Source: Sambucus nigra (taxonomy: Eukaryota; Streptophyta; Magnoliopsida; Dipsacales; Adoxaceae). Taken from it: 64,000 nt of DNA. Location: contig OX422214.1 in the NCBI GenBank assembly GCA_949130495.1, forward strand, positions 5,130,046-5,194,045, read 5' to 3'. Shown here one piece after another: positions 32,696-45,018 of this stretch. Every line of letters begins with the position of its first letter. Within the stretch, counting starts at the first letter, position 1. The notes beneath the pieces are model-generated. The model had not been told where the DNA came from. It worked only from the letters and a program-made list of their open reading frames with translations, and did not search any database. The position numbers and the translations under genes are program-made.

Positions 32696-32748
<53 letters not shown>

Positions 32749-33243
32749 CAGGTGCTCAGCCACAGGAGTATCAAATTTAGAGATTTGTATTGCTTGACGT
32801 GCTGCAGCTGCTGTGGAAGCTGTAGGTCCTTGCAGTAGACGCATCTATCCTTTCCATTCAGTTTCATCTAGACTTCCTTTTTAGGGCATATGTCGCCCAC
32901 TTCTAGGTCTTCATCAAATATATTGTATTCAGGTTATTTATTGGTTTGGAGTTTTGAACTGGGAGATTTTACCCAATCTTATTTATTTCAGTAGTTGATT
33001 CATGTTCAGCATTTATTATATTCCTATGTGTGGTGAATGGTTTATATTTTCAGACGGAAATAAAGGGTTGTACTTGGTTTTACTAAAATTGGAAATGTTT
33101 TGACACCTAGATTAATTTTATATTAGGTGATTAATATGTTAAAAAATTTTTCGACAGTAATGCTAAGAATGAACCAACTGAATATCTTGTTTTGAATTGG
33201 TAGAGGACTGATCACCCTATATTTAATTGGGCGGGGTGTCTCA
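30230..33243 (+). mobile_element. Solo Ty3/gypsy (Tekay-like) LTR
   Basis: A 3014-bp LTR in the opposite orientation to the Tekay LTRs. Starts TTTAACACCCCGTATTTT (30230) and ends GGCGGGGTGTCTCA (33243). The TSD is ACTTT (30225-30229 and 33244-33248). It carries no internal domain, PBS or PPT, so it is the product of LTR-LTR recombination. It contains a 47-bp minisatellite (31824-32130), a CG-palindrome cluster (31404-31512) and (TA)n tracts at 32139-32160 and 32697-32744. Confidence 0.9.
31824..32150 (+). repeat. 47-bp minisatellite in the solo LTR
   Basis: Seven units starting near 31824, 31871, 31918, 31966, 32011, 32058 and 32105. Each has a core CTAATGGGTGATAACCCGGG followed by GGTGCAAGGA. 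A decayed eighth unit lies at about 32226-32260, after the TA tract. Confidence 0.85.
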
Positions 33244-33943
33244 ACTTTTTCTTGGAAGAATTTAGCTCTCAAATCCTTATGAATAATGGAAAAAGTTCTG
33301 AGGAAAAACTCGTTCCCGTACTTCTTAAAATATGGCAAAACAAACTGAGGAAGTGGGTGGTTGAAAAAAAAACTGGCGAAAAACTGATGAAACTGAAATT
33401 TCGTTTGAAGTTCGTTCGAACGACATTTCGAATGAGAATTCAGAAAAAAATTGAAATCTCGTTCAAATAAGGTCGTTCGAACAACCTTTGTAATGAGATT
33501 TCAGGCCATGGTTCTATAGAATTTCCATACGAACGCGTGGCTGCCAATTTCATATTTTTCTTATTTTTTTGGATTAGATATGATTTTTATATGGAAAGGT
33601 GTTCGAGAACAAAATCTTTAGAACAATGAATTCAAAAACAAAATAACAAAAAAAAAAATACTAACACCCAAAATAAATTTCCAAGCTCATACATATATAT
33701 GTATATATATATTAATGCATTCATACCTTTAGGAGACATTGGAATCCACATGTTGATGACGTGAAACTTGGTACGAAAATCGTCAACGATATACTCTTCA
33801 ATTTCTAGCCGCTACATCTTCAACATACGATTGTCATAGGCTTGAAATGATTCAATGCAAACATTCCATCCTATGACACAAATTGTTTTGTCGAGAATTA
33901 AGCCAATACTACAAATTGAATCGATTGGAAATTTCTCCTTACA

Positions 33944-34649
33944 AATATCACCCTTTGGCTATTCCGGGACAAAACAAAACCAAAAATCCTAAAGGGCCGT
34001 CAAGATCTTCTAGACAAAACATCCCTCCCAAAGATAAAATAAAAATACAGACGCTATGACTCGACCCAAGGATAAACTGCTTTGTCTCTTTAAAGATGCC
34101 GCTAAAATAAATTCCTGCACACTTAAGAAAACCATTAAACGCATAGGGAATATCAAGAGATTGAATGCAACTTAAATAAATAATCCCCCTAAATTAATTC
34201 TCCCCTTTTATCTAATATGATCTATCTAAGAAGATCGCGACTCCCCCTAAGTTAAATCTCCCCAAATATAAAAGGATTAGACACCATTTCTCCCCCTTTT
34301 TGTTCAAGAATAGACAAAGGTTAAATAATTACAAACTAACTTATTTCACCATGTTATAAAATAAATACCATTTCTCCCCCTCAAATCGACACAAGGGATA
34401 TGAATTAAGGGGAAAAGAGTAAACATGCAAGGGTGCATAAACGGAAAAGAGCATATGGGCAAAAATGAAGTACAACTAATCTATACAAATATTAATTGAT
34501 ATCAACTATGAGGCGATGAAAAAAATGATACCAACTGAAATGTTTTGAACATAAGCATGGTATATCAACCAAAATGCGCAACAAGATAGATACCAATTGA
34601 AATTGAAAGAATATATGGATTAGATACCAAGGCAAGGACTTAAAGGATA
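33944..34649 (-). other. SIRE-like interior, left part, non-coding
   Basis: Begins with the PPT side (AATATCACCCTTTGGC on plus). Rich in CTCCCCCT and TTCTCCCC words (34185-34390), as in SIRE 3' non-coding DNA. No frame of note. Ends at the Helitron insertion (A/TC at 34649/34650). Confidence 0.6.
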
Positions 34650-34972
34650 TCATATATATATAATAAGGAGTAGAATGTTGGTTACTATTCAATAAGATCA
34701 TAAGATAATTAGGGGCTAAGATTAAACCACCAATGCTAGAATCCAATGGTTGAAATTAAAATACCTCTCTTACCATTTTTTGCCCTTTAAAATTTTGATT
34801 TCCCCCTCTTTTAACACACACTACTTTATTTCCCCCTTTGTTCAAAATTCAAAAACAAGGGTAAAAAGGGTATTATACCTATTTTGATCTCAAACTCTAA
34901 CTCTCTTCTCACGCACAACCCACCGACCCTCAAATAAGTACCCCTCTCTCTTCGGATTCTCTTCTCACGGTG

Positions 34973-35015
<43 letters not shown>

Positions 35016-36700
35016 CCTCTCTCTCTCTCAGGTGACTTCTCTCTTTACCATTTAAAACTGAATTGTGCATGAGTTTGCAGATCGTAGGTATTGGAGACTG
35101 GATTCAAAATGGAGGTGTTTTTTTTTTGTTATTTTGTAGGTTGTAGATTTTAGGTATAGAATGGCGGTTTATAGATTCAGTTTTTCTCCTTTCAAATCAA
35201 ATAAGGTATGATTTTTAAGCTTAAGTGTCAAGTTCTCATTAACCTATCTCTTTTATTAATGTGTGCACAAATATTTTCTTACATGGTTTCTTACTTTTGG
35301 AATAACAAATTTGGTTTTGTTGTTAGATAAATGATTTGGATTTTATTCGTTACTTTATTGTGAAGTATAGAATTGGTGTCTTGATTTGGATTCCGTTATT
35401 AAGGTATCTTAAAATATTTTGAATTGTTTTGGCATATTATTAGTTGCATCTTAGGTGTTTGACAAAAATCCAAAGCAAACAAATGCATGTATTGAAATTT
35501 TCATACAGTGTTGAAATTTTTGTACATGGGTAAAAAGAGGTACGATTAATAAAATATTTTCGTATTTCGATATATATGTGAGATTTAAAATGTTAACTTT
35601 GTGTTTTTTAAGAGATCGATTACTCATACCCTGCTTTATTTTTTAAGAATTGTTCTCCACATGAGTCATGTGAAGGAGCTGTAATAAGTGTGGGGGTGTT
35701 TGTTGATGTCGGAGAAGGAAAAGGGGCTTCAACACGTCTACAAGTAGTGTTCACTAATGTAGGGATTGGCTTAAACGTAGTAGATTATGAAGGGTCACGT
35801 GAAAATGTACAATCTATAGACTTGATAAATCCGTTAGCAGTTAGAGAGGCAGATGAAAGGTGTGACTCTAACTGAACCATGGAGAGGTCAAGTGGACAAA
35901 CACATTTATTAATCTTATGAGGGATTTTAGAGTACAAGTTAGTGCCTAAAATTGTAGGTACAAACTGTTTAGTATCATTAAAGAGGGAATTAGAATTAAC
36001 AGCATGTATTAGTATATTCATACATATGGGCAGGTACCTTATTGTTCTTTTTTATTTTGTGAATTTTCATGGGGATCTTTAATTGGAGATTATTTGTCTC
36101 ATGGTTTTAATGATAGGCACCGAGCGAAGAAGGCTGATGAGACTTAAATTGTTGAGCTTATTTGTCTCATGGTTTTATCTGTAAAATTTTGATTTCATCT
36201 TAGGAAGCTTGGATCCAAACTCACTAAGCTTTTAGGAGTGGTTTCACTTTTTAATGGTGTTTTTTGTTGTTTTGATTATGTTAGGTATGAGAATGAGTTG
36301 CATGTATTCGAAAAACAGAACAGAAAAGTGGGGGATTTTGTCCCCCTTACCTCTTTTTGTGACCTTGGTTTCAACCTTCTTTTGTTAACCAAAGTCCCTC
36401 AATCTTCTTTCGTTAACCAAAGTCCCTCACTTCATTTAGAGTATGCGAATTTTTTAGTATTATAGCTTCAGAGCACTTTAATTTCATTTCATGTAGAGTT
36501 GATGTGTGCCTGTGTACATATATGTATATCTATGTACATAATGAGTAGTGATGTATAAATATATTGAGTTATTTCCCTAAATTAATGCAGTTCGCTGAAT
36601 TTCTTCAGGGCCAAAGGGCGAGAGAAGATCGAATGAGCGCTACTTCAACGTAGGCAGGTGATGCACCTCTGTGTCTCATAACAGTAGATCATAATGAAAT
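34650..36700 (+). other. Helitron 5' region, unassigned content
   Basis: Includes (CT)n at 34977-35030. A leader followed by GT/AG-punctuated sequence suggests captured 5' exons, but I cannot identify a gene. Frames at 35690-35875 and 36238-36465 are unrecognised. Confidence 0.35.
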
Positions 36701-36710
36701 TGAAGTCTTT

Positions 36711-36782
36711 TATCGGGTAGTTCAATGGTAGAGCACCAGGACTAAGGTCCCTAAGTGATGGGCTTAAATCCATCTTCGACTA
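36711..36782 (+). tRNA. tRNA-like degenerate sequence (probable tRNA pseudogene)
   Basis: TAGTTCAATGG (36718-36728) fits the pol III box A. GTTC/GAGC can form a D stem. GATGG/CCATC forms a 5-bp T stem around a box-B-like GGCTTAAATCC (36761-36771) at the right distance from box A. The acceptor stem pairs in only about five of seven positions and the anticodon arm is irregular, so no isotype can be assigned. Confidence 0.4.
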
Positions 36783-37097
36783 GCACAGACTAAGCACTGC
36801 ACTGGACTCACTAAAACAATGAGGAAAAATTCTATTGGAGTTTAGAGGTGGAGAATGGAAAGAGGCTGCTAGGCTATTTATTTTGATGAGAATTTTGATA
36901 TCTAAGTACTTCCATTGTCTAGAGCTAAACAAATAAAGTTATATATGTGAGTTTTTTTTTGGTGATCATATTTATGGACAAAGGAGAGAGCGGCATGAGG
37001 AGTCTTAATGGATATAAGGTCTCTCTCTCTCTCTTTATCTCTCTCTCACACACACATACAATCCATTTGTTATCACGACATTCTAATTATGTACAAC

Positions 37098-37750
37098 ATG
37101 AGGAGTATTATGTACAGGTATTTTCAAAGGTTATATATATAAATGTACTGAATAATGGTGGTTCTTAATATAAGAAAAGAAGGCATCGGATATACCCATT
37201 TTGAATACTTATCTTCGACCTTTTTCCTGGTTGCTTATTCTTCTTACAATTAAGGCAATCAAACTATATATAGTGGATTGGATTAACTTTTAGCTATGTT
37301 TTTCCTTCTTTTTGCATGGGAGCAGATTATGGACCTAAAATACAAACAACATTATGTTAGGGGAATAAAGGAGGTCATCAACAGTATATAAAGAAAAACA
37401 AGTTTAAAACATACCCTCATAAATGAGGAGTCTTATGTACAGGTATTTTGAAAGGTTCTATATATAAATGTACTGAATAATGGTGCTTATCAATATAAGA
37501 AAATAAGGCATCGGATATACCCATTTTGAATGATTTTGTTCGACCTTTTTCCCGGTTGCTTATTCTTCTTACAAATAAGGCAATCAAACTATATATGGTG
37601 GATTGGATTAACTTTTAGCTTTGTGTTTCCTTATTTTTGTAGGGGTACGGATTATGGACCTAAAATATAAACAACATTATGTCAGGTGAAAAAAGGAGGT
37701 CATCAATAGTATATAAAGAAAAAAAGAGTTTAAAACATACTCGCATAAAT
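37098..37750. repeat. Tandem duplication of a 325-bp unit
   Basis: Copy 1 starts ATGAGGAGTATTATGTACAG at 37098 and copy 2 starts ATGAGGAGTCTTATGTACAG at 37423. Both run to ...TATATAAAGAAAAA.. AGTTTAAAACATAC. The second copy ends at the exon border of the captured gene, so the duplication lies in its downstream intron. Confidence 0.85.
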
Positions 37751-38440
37751 GATTTTACTAGAGGTACAATTATGGACCGATAATCATGGGCAGATGCAGG
37801 GTCAAGCTTAACTTCCAACTGTTGCATCCCAGTAATGTTTTGCATGATTCTTGCATCAATTTTGCTGAGCTGTACTACTAAGCGAGTGAGATAAAGTTGA
37901 AAGACGACATTCGTGATTTTCACATAAACAATTCATAATGGACAAACATACCTCCATAGACAGGTGTTCTTTTTGTCTCTGGATTGCAACTTCTATGCAA
38001 GAGTCCACTTAATGCAGATAGTACTTCATTCTCCAATCATCATCTTTGCCAGATTCCAAGTCACAAAGGTGAGAAGTCACGCCAATATAAGTTTCCTCCA
38101 ATCCGAACTAATTGACATTCAAAGATTTTTCTTCTTTTAGAACATTTAATATTTCATCCAACTCAAACCTATTGCTGATAAACATAACATAATTTTCACT
38201 TTCAATGAGTTCTTCTCGCCGCTTCCTTAAGACTGACTCATAACTTCGTCGGAAAAACATTGTGTCAATCTCCTTTTTCTTACCCTCTTCAAGATAAAGA
38301 TCCTCCACTGCTTGCAACGCCCCCTCATAACTTAAATTCTTGCATTTTCTCTCACACAAGCTCTGTAGGTGGTAAAAAATATTCTTAAGCATCTGGAGTA
38401 TTTCAAACCTATGCTCTCGGTCATAATGTGTTTGTTATTT
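37741..38440 (-). pseudogene. Captured fragment of a UCH-related (DUF627/DUF629-type) plant gene, two exons
   Basis: Minus strand. The first exon runs from about 38440 to 37952 and encodes HRFEILQMLKNIFYHLQSL, then NLSYEGALQAVEDLYLEEGK, RRSYESVLRKRREELIE and SNRFELDEILNVLKE, and continues to DLESGKDDDWRMKYY and VDSCIEVAIQRQKEHL. It ends ATGGAG/GTATGT. An 80-bp intron (37951-37870) ends TACAG. The second exon (37869-37741, exactly 43 codons) encodes LSKIDARIMQNITGMQQLEV and ends SIIVPLVKSFMR, with donor GTATG. The order matches, from memory, the C-terminal part of plant proteins annotated as ubiquitin carboxyl-terminal hydrolase-related with DUF627/DUF629. Two nonsense codons (TAG 38108-38110, TAA 38009-38011) kill it. 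Retained introns show capture at DNA level, as Helitrons do. Antisense to the Helitron. Confidence 0.7.
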
Positions 38441-38569
38441 GAGTATCTATCAAAGCATGGCACACCGAGATGATTAAGGAGAAAACCTGACATTTGTGGT
38501 ACTAGAATTATATGTACAAGTACTTTGTTGCATCACATGTGAATATATATTACCCCAGACCGTCCGAGT

Positions 38570-38870
38570 ATGGCATTTTGGTTCATACCGAACTGTACAT
38601 TTCATTCAAACGAACAATTTTTAAGGATTGAATTCAGCAATTCAATGCCATGACATTCCAAAAATGAAAGATTGAATTCAGCAATTCCAAATTCTCATCG
38701 AATTCAACAATTCCAAATTCTCATTATTGTTTAACAGTTTGGTAGGCATTTTGGTTGGGGAACTGAAATTTAGCAGTTGGTATGGCATTTTGTTGAATTG
38801 CTGAATTCAATCGTTAAAAATTAATGTGAATTTGGTATGGCTGTTCAGTATGACACTTTGAATTCAATCG
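38570..38870. repeat. Imperfect foldback / MITE-like inverted repeat
   Basis: The left arm (about 38575-38650, including TTAAGGATTGAATTCAGCAA) is complementary to the right arm (about 38775-38865, including TTGCTGAATTCAATCGTTAA). Outer arms CATACCGAAC and GTTCAGTATG also pair. No clear TSD. Confidence 0.6.
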
Positions 38871-41339
38871 TTATGTATTTCTTATTATGTTTAATTTTGA
38901 TTTAATCCTTTTACTAAGTAACGATAAATACTCATCATCCTAAGCTATGGTAAAGTTAAAGTGGATGGTTTGTATATTTCTTATTTTTCACTTATATCTG
39001 AGCTACTTTCAAATTATTTTTCTTTCTAATTTTATTCAACATAGACCTCAAGTTGGTTACGTGACTTGCATTTTGTTGTCAGTGGTGAGACAATGGCATT
39101 GATGTGTTTAAGTAAGTGAACTTCGATATTTTTGCATCTATTAGTTATTTATCTACATGTGACTGCATTTGTAGTTTAAAATTTAAAGTTTTAAAATTAA
39201 AAATTGAGCGTAATTTTTTTTACATGTGCAAGTTTTAGTACTGTGAATTATATGGTATACTTTTTATGCAGGAAACTAAGTGAAGTTATCAGTGTTAAAG
39301 GCATGATAATTCCTTAGCGATGTACACACACATAGGTCATAAGAAGTTCTTTAGGTGCTATATCTTACATGGTGTACTTATTCATGTTTAAACAATTTTA
39401 GTACTATCTTCTATGTGTTACTATGATCATCAATAAAATGTTTACGCTGCGAAGTCTAATTTTACTTGAAATGTGGGGGCTTTGCATACCAATTATTGGA
39501 ATGATGAGCACTGGAATACCAAGTTACGTTCCTATGCAGAATTCAAAACTATATTTCTTGCTTATAAGACTCATCAAATTGGATATTGAAATATTATAAA
39601 GCTCCTATAGTTTTAGTGTTAATAGGATTCAAACATTGGCTTCTATAACATTTTTGCGGTTTTTTTTGTTTTTTTAAATCAGGTATTTGCAAAATCAATT
39701 ATTATGTTTACACAACATTGCTTTTTTGTAAGGATTCTCTTGGCTTCTAGACTATCCCATAGTCCGAGACATTATTTGGGCAAACTAACATCATCGCAAA
39801 AGAACAAGGTATGTTATTGTACTTAATCATGTTTTTAATACCAAAATTAAAAGTATTGTGTTTTAATATAGTTATTTAATTAAAGAACAAGAAATAATCC
39901 TCACCTCTTGCTCTTCATTCAGGCTCAGTCTCTCTGTTCACTTGGTTCAGTAATATCATCAGGAATTAGCTTAAGTAAGTTGTATTCCTTTCCATTGAAA
40001 TAATCTTAATATATAGAGAAGATGAATCAATGATTAAGATCCTAAAGTTTATTCTAAAATTCATCCCACCTGTAAAAATTAACTCTCCAAGGAAACGAGG
40101 AAAACCTCTGCGATAGGTATTCCCCTTTTTATGTTCCCATTTTCTATCTTATTTATGTTTTTTTAATTTTATTTGCGTGCTTTGATTTTTGAGGTTATAT
40201 ATAAGATTGTGCTTCCTTTTTTATCAAAGGTTGGGCAACAACCTATGTCGGCCCACACCTAGCTCCGCACTTCCCTTTAAATTACAATATATGTAGCTAT
40301 GTCACAGATGGTATATGAAAAGTATTTGAGAAAATGAAACAAAATTACACGAGTGAAGTATAAAAAACACCTTTTTCTGATGTAAAAGTGATAGAAGCTT
40401 GCAGGGCATTAAGTTATAAAAATTAGGTTGAAGTGCAATAAAGTTGCAAATGAAATTAATATGTTGATTTGGGTCCAAACAAAGGTACTTTATCAGTCTT
40501 GTAAGATAATACATACAAATACACAATTTCTAGGTAACTGACTACACAAAAAATGTTTTAATGTTACTGGTAAGAAGTGTTTATCTCATATGAAATTATT
40601 TGTAAGATATATCCCATGAAGTAGGCTTAAAAGGCATCTTTGTATATGCTAATTCTAAGGTACTCTCTCGCTAACACGCACACGCTCTTTTTTGCAAATG
40701 ACATTACCTTCTTTAGTATGACAAGGAGCATTTTTTGCGACAAACATTACTGCTCAGTAGCCATTTGAGGCAGCTGAGCAAGTTATTATTTGAGGCGGGC
40801 CATTTACGGAAGCTGAGCAGGCCATTTTAGCAAATGAGTAGCTGAGGCAGGTCATTTGAGGTATGATTATCATGGAGGAAATATTATTTAAAACTTCAAG
40901 TGTTGCTATGGAATGAAATGTTGCTATTTTTCTTTTTTATTTGGTTTGAATTTTGTATCATAACACTTTGAAAATTATCCGTTCTACAATCACACCCAGT
41001 CGTTGGATTTACATTCAAACGGGGTGATATTTTCATAAGATTATTGTTACTCATATATAAATTTGTGCTTAGGATTTTGATATTGCTTCGGTGCCCTCAC
41101 AAGAGCTATAAGATTTAGAGGAGAAAGAACATAAAGCACGTAATAAGAAACAGCAGGAGTATCAGGATTTAATGGCGATTGTTGAAAGTCGAAAGAACCA
41201 ACATTTTTGACTGCATAATTCAAACCATAGGCCATCCTATTGAGGTACTAATTATGAATTTACTGAAAGAGTGCGCGTGCGTTCAAAAAGAGATATTATT
41301 TAATTAAACTCATTTTTTATCAATTAAGTCCTAAAAATG
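38871..41339 (+). other. Helitron middle region, unassigned
   Basis: AT-rich, no recognised gene. A short degenerate repeat of GAGGCAGCTGAGCA / GAGGCGGGCCATTT words lies at 40765-40862. Frames at 40526-40302 and 41235-41047 are unrecognised. Confidence 0.3.
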
Positions 41340-42346
41340 CATCTAGGTGTGATTGATTAAGATGATAAAAACATGCAAGAACATTCAAACACACACATGT
41401 GAGGAAAAATCCTGCAAAGGGGAAAACCTTTTATTTTCACTATAATTTTGTAAAATATAATTACAAGGATTACAATGAAAATACAGTGACATAGAAATAC
41501 CCGCAGGTGTCGGTTTTGTAGTCGGCGGCTGGAACTTTCCCTTTCCAAGAGGGCAGGAATGAAGAAGAAGGACAGTATTCTCCACAAGGGTATGAACAAA
41601 CACAAGGTTATGTTATTAGGTTCAAAAAAGGATTCAAAAAGGTTTAGAAAAGTTGTGTGAATCAAAACATGAGTCTTGGGACTCAGAAATATGAAGACTA
41701 GAAGTATTTGGACTCTCAAAATCGTCTCTCAAAGTCTTACAAAACAACTCCCCCGAAGTTGGTTTTTATAGGGAAACAAATAAAGAGTTCCACAAAAAAA
41801 AAAAAACTACCAGCGTACAGGGACCTCGAATCTATTCGGGTACCCTGTGAACCGGTTCACCCCCCCAAACCGGTTCGGCCCTCGGTTCGGGGAAAATCGC
41901 TGGAAGAGGGGCTTTAAACACTTAGCAAAATTCCAAGGATTTTTCTTGGAATTATATCCATTTTCAATGGTCCATAACTTCTTCACCGTAGCTCGGATTG
42001 AGGTGCCATTTCTTCCAGTATCTTTATTGCGGCAAGCTTTTCAACTTTCCAGTTGACCAGTCCTCTGGACGGTGACTGTAAAATTACCAAATTTCCCTTG
42101 AATTTCCATATCAAGACTTGTTTCACTGTTTTCACTTCTCTTGCGTACCACTTGCATTATGAGCCTAAAATCATGAAACATGAAGTCGTTGAGGCATATG
42201 AGGGACACGTATTGGAGATAATAAATGCTTGATTCCTGAAATTCGGATTGAGGCCGTCGTGTGAGATTATGTAGAGACGTGTCAAATATAACGGCGTACG
42301 ACATATACAAATGTAAGATAAGGTACATGAGAAATATGTCCTTACA
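41340..42346 (-). repeat. LTR of the truncated SIRE element (left end approximate)
   Basis: The right end CCTTACA at 42346 equals the LTR terminus of the host SIRE-like element and abuts a PPT. The body has typical SIRE-type blocks: TCCTGCAAAGGGGAAAACC near 41410, and a GGTACCCTGTGAACCGGTTC segment near 41838. The left end is uncertain by about 100 bp. Confidence 0.55.
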
Positions 42347-43890
42347 TATCTCCCCTTATGTCTATGCCGGTACATACATAAAAAATCTGAATTATCGAAT
42401 AAAAAATTTGCCTATACAAATCTACCCTTCCATGAACCCAAAACTGAAAAGATAAAAATGAATAAGACTTCATCGTTTGTTCTTCAAATCTTCAAAACAT
42501 TCAAACCTTTTCTCATCAGGGTGTGCAATTCAGTGATCATGAATGTAGTACCTACACACATGAGATAAAGTATTTATCACGTGACATATCGAATTTGAAA
42601 TGATCTAAACATAGATACCAATTTAAAATAGATCCTCAAACTAGAGACTCCCCCATAATATGATAATTCTTTCTCCCACTTTTTATGATGTCTTCCCAAA
42701 TAGACAGATATGAGAAGCAAAAATAGAGGCACATGGAGATTGTCACAAGGTAATAAATCGCAATTTTTGAATTTTTCAAAATTTTTCACAGAAAATATAT
42801 AAACAAAGAAACACACCATGAACGAGCACAAAACAACCATGTCGATGATAGCGTAAATGTATGGGTGTGATCAAATTCGATAGGAAAATCAATGCATACA
42901 AACATGACATATGTGCACGATGAATATCAGATACTCCTAACGAATGAACTCAAAATCTTCCTTTGGTGTAAAAAAATAGAAATATGAGACATTGACTCAA
43001 TCAAATCAACAAATCAAAGCTCAAAGTGATTTCCACACCAATAACGTCCAAAATGATTTAATGCTTTTTCAGAACTTTTAAGAAAGTGCAAGCCCGTTTA
43101 AATTCTCCAACCAAACTCCCTCATATATATTTTCTTTTAGAGGTAATATAAATTTTTAAACTTTGGAGAATGGATGGTGAAACCTAATGGCCCATATTTG
43201 GCATGACTTGTTTTTTATTGCCTTTAAATTTTTTCGGGCTCTTTTAATCTCTTTGGACCGCGGATAATAAAATTCCTCCATTTTTAGGTCCTTTTTAACG
43301 GTGGCTTAGTATCGCAAAGGCTAAATGAACCTTTCGTAGCCCTTCCCCGTTCTCAATTAAACACACAGTCTCACCCAAATAGTTTTTACATGCATTCCAA
43401 TCTTGTCAAGTTTTATCGCATATTTTGCGTTGTATAGATAGAATTGAGATGGAAACACTCAAGCCATTATGTGATAGACAAGTACAATAATGAAATATAG
43501 CCATGCATGTGTGCAATAAAGGAGATAGGAGTCAAACATGTAGAAAGATATCACTAATCACATCTCAAATACTCCAAATAATGTAAAGCACATGGATGAA
43601 ATGATGTAGTGTCTCAAATCTCTAACAAACAGTCACATGGATAAATGGAATGAAATTGTGACTTGGCTATCTTAAATTCTCATCCACAAAAAAATAAAAT
43701 ACAAAAATCTTTTTGGATTTTTCAAAATTTTATCAAAATAAAATCTTTTTGAGCTTTTCTAAAAAATTCTAAAAGTAAAATCTTTTTGAATTTAAAAAAA
43801 ATAAAAATAACAAAACATATGATACAATCTAGCAAGAGGCATCAGATGATATGAAAAAAATGCATCCTACGCTAGACATGGACCAACCCC

Positions 43891-45018
43891 TCAGTCAACT
43901 ATGCAAATCCACAAAGATTTCCTAAGACTCTCGAATCTAAGGGCATCTAAAGGTTTCGTGAAAATATCGGCTAACTGATGGTCGGTGGGAACAAAGCTCA
44001 GGGATACGACTTTCTCCTCAACTAATTGACGTATAAAGTGCTCACGTATCCTAATGTGATTTGTGAGCGAATGCTAGACTGGATTGTGGGATATGTGTAA
44101 CGCGCTCGTGTTATCACAGGAAATGGTCATGGTGTCCTGTGAAATCCCATAATCCTCCAACATCTACTTCATACACAAGAGTTGTGTGCAACAATTCCCG
44201 GCGGCGATGTACTCAGCCTCCGCAGTGGACAAAGAGATGGAGTTTTGCTTCTTACTCAACCAGGATACAAGAGAAGAACCAAAATAGAAACACCCACCAG
44301 AAGTGCTCCTACAACTATCTACATCCCCGACCCAATCGGCATCCGAATAGGCAGACAAACGGTCATTGGTATCAAAGGAATACCAAATACCATATGAGAG
44401 AGTCCCACTCATGTATTTGATAATATGTTTTAGAGAGAGTAAGTGTGACTCTTTCGGGGACGCCTGATATTACGCACAGACTCCAACACTAAAGGCTATG
44501 TCAGGATGACAGGCAGTCAAATATAGAAGACTACCTATCATAATCCGATACAAGGTTTGCTCTACGTCCTTGCCTAAAGTGTCCTTACTAATCTTGATAG
44601 AAGTACTCATAGGTGTACGTGCATGCTTAGTGGAGTCTAAACCAAATTTCTTCACTAGGTCTCTAGCATACTTGGATGGGGAGATGAACATCCCATCCTC
44701 TAGCTGATGAACATGGAGACCAAGGAAGAAAGTAATCTCACCTACAATGCTCATCTCAAACTCGCTTTTCATCTCCTCCTTAAAGTGGTGAGCATGCTGG
44801 GAGCACGTGGATCCAAAACATAGACATGGGCTACCAAAATAGAACCGCCATCTCTCCTGACACGCAATATCATATGAACTCCCCCTCTATTGAAGCCACG
44901 GGCTAAGAGATAGGAAGTAAGCCTTTCGTAAAAAGCACAAGGTGCTTGCTTCAAACCATACAAGGCTTTCCTTAGATAATAGATGTGATTCAGGTGCTTA
45001 GGGTCTTCAAACCCAATT
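43891..45018 (-). pseudogene. SIRE pol C-terminal part: RT second half and RNase H, broken
   Basis: Minus-strand order: GFEDPKHLNHIYYLRKALY, GLKQAPCAFYERLTSYL, then the catalytic box, which reads YVLDP and then leaves frame (a YVDD box is needed for RT activity). Next come EFEMSIVGEITFFLGLHVHQ, SPSKYARDLVKKFGLDSTKH and GSLLYLTACHPDIAFSVGV. RNase H follows: SAYSDADWVGDVDSCRSTSG, SWLSKKQNSISLSTAEAEYI, and the end [20 protein letters not shown] to a stop at 43891-43893. Further stops are at 44470-44472 and 44164-44166. This is Ty1/copia pol of SIRE type. The break at 45018 removes the first half of RT. Confidence 0.8.

Larger units (their letters stand above)
29320..33943 (-). repeat. SIRE-like left LTR (3' LTR in element orientation), split by solo gypsy LTR
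   Basis: Parts 29320-30229 and 33249-33943 match the right LTR (46922-48242 and about 51271-51525) in order. The uninterrupted homologue at 47761-47776 (GGAGTGTTTTTATTGG) shows the site before the solo LTR arrived. Contains TTCGAACGAC-type words at 33410-33490. Confidence 0.85.
41340..45018 (-). mobile_element. Truncated SIRE-like copia element inside the Helitron
   Basis: Contains the 3' LTR (about 41340-42346, right end CCTTACA), a polypurine tract (minus strand of TATCTCCCCTTATG, 42347-42360), 3' non-coding sequence (42361-43890), and the C-terminal part of pol (43891-45018). The 5' LTR, gag, protease, integrase and first half of RT are missing; the break at 45018 is abrupt. It is a different copy from the host SIRE-like element, whose own interior lacks pol. 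Confidence 0.65.

Noticed and set aside
34650..41339. Helitron considered as carrying its own Rep/helicase
   Set aside because: No frame with Rep or helicase motifs on either strand; ends alone support a non-autonomous copy.
44139..44420. Plus-strand frames over the SIRE RNase H
   Set aside because: Shadows of the minus-strand pol, which has clear copia motifs.
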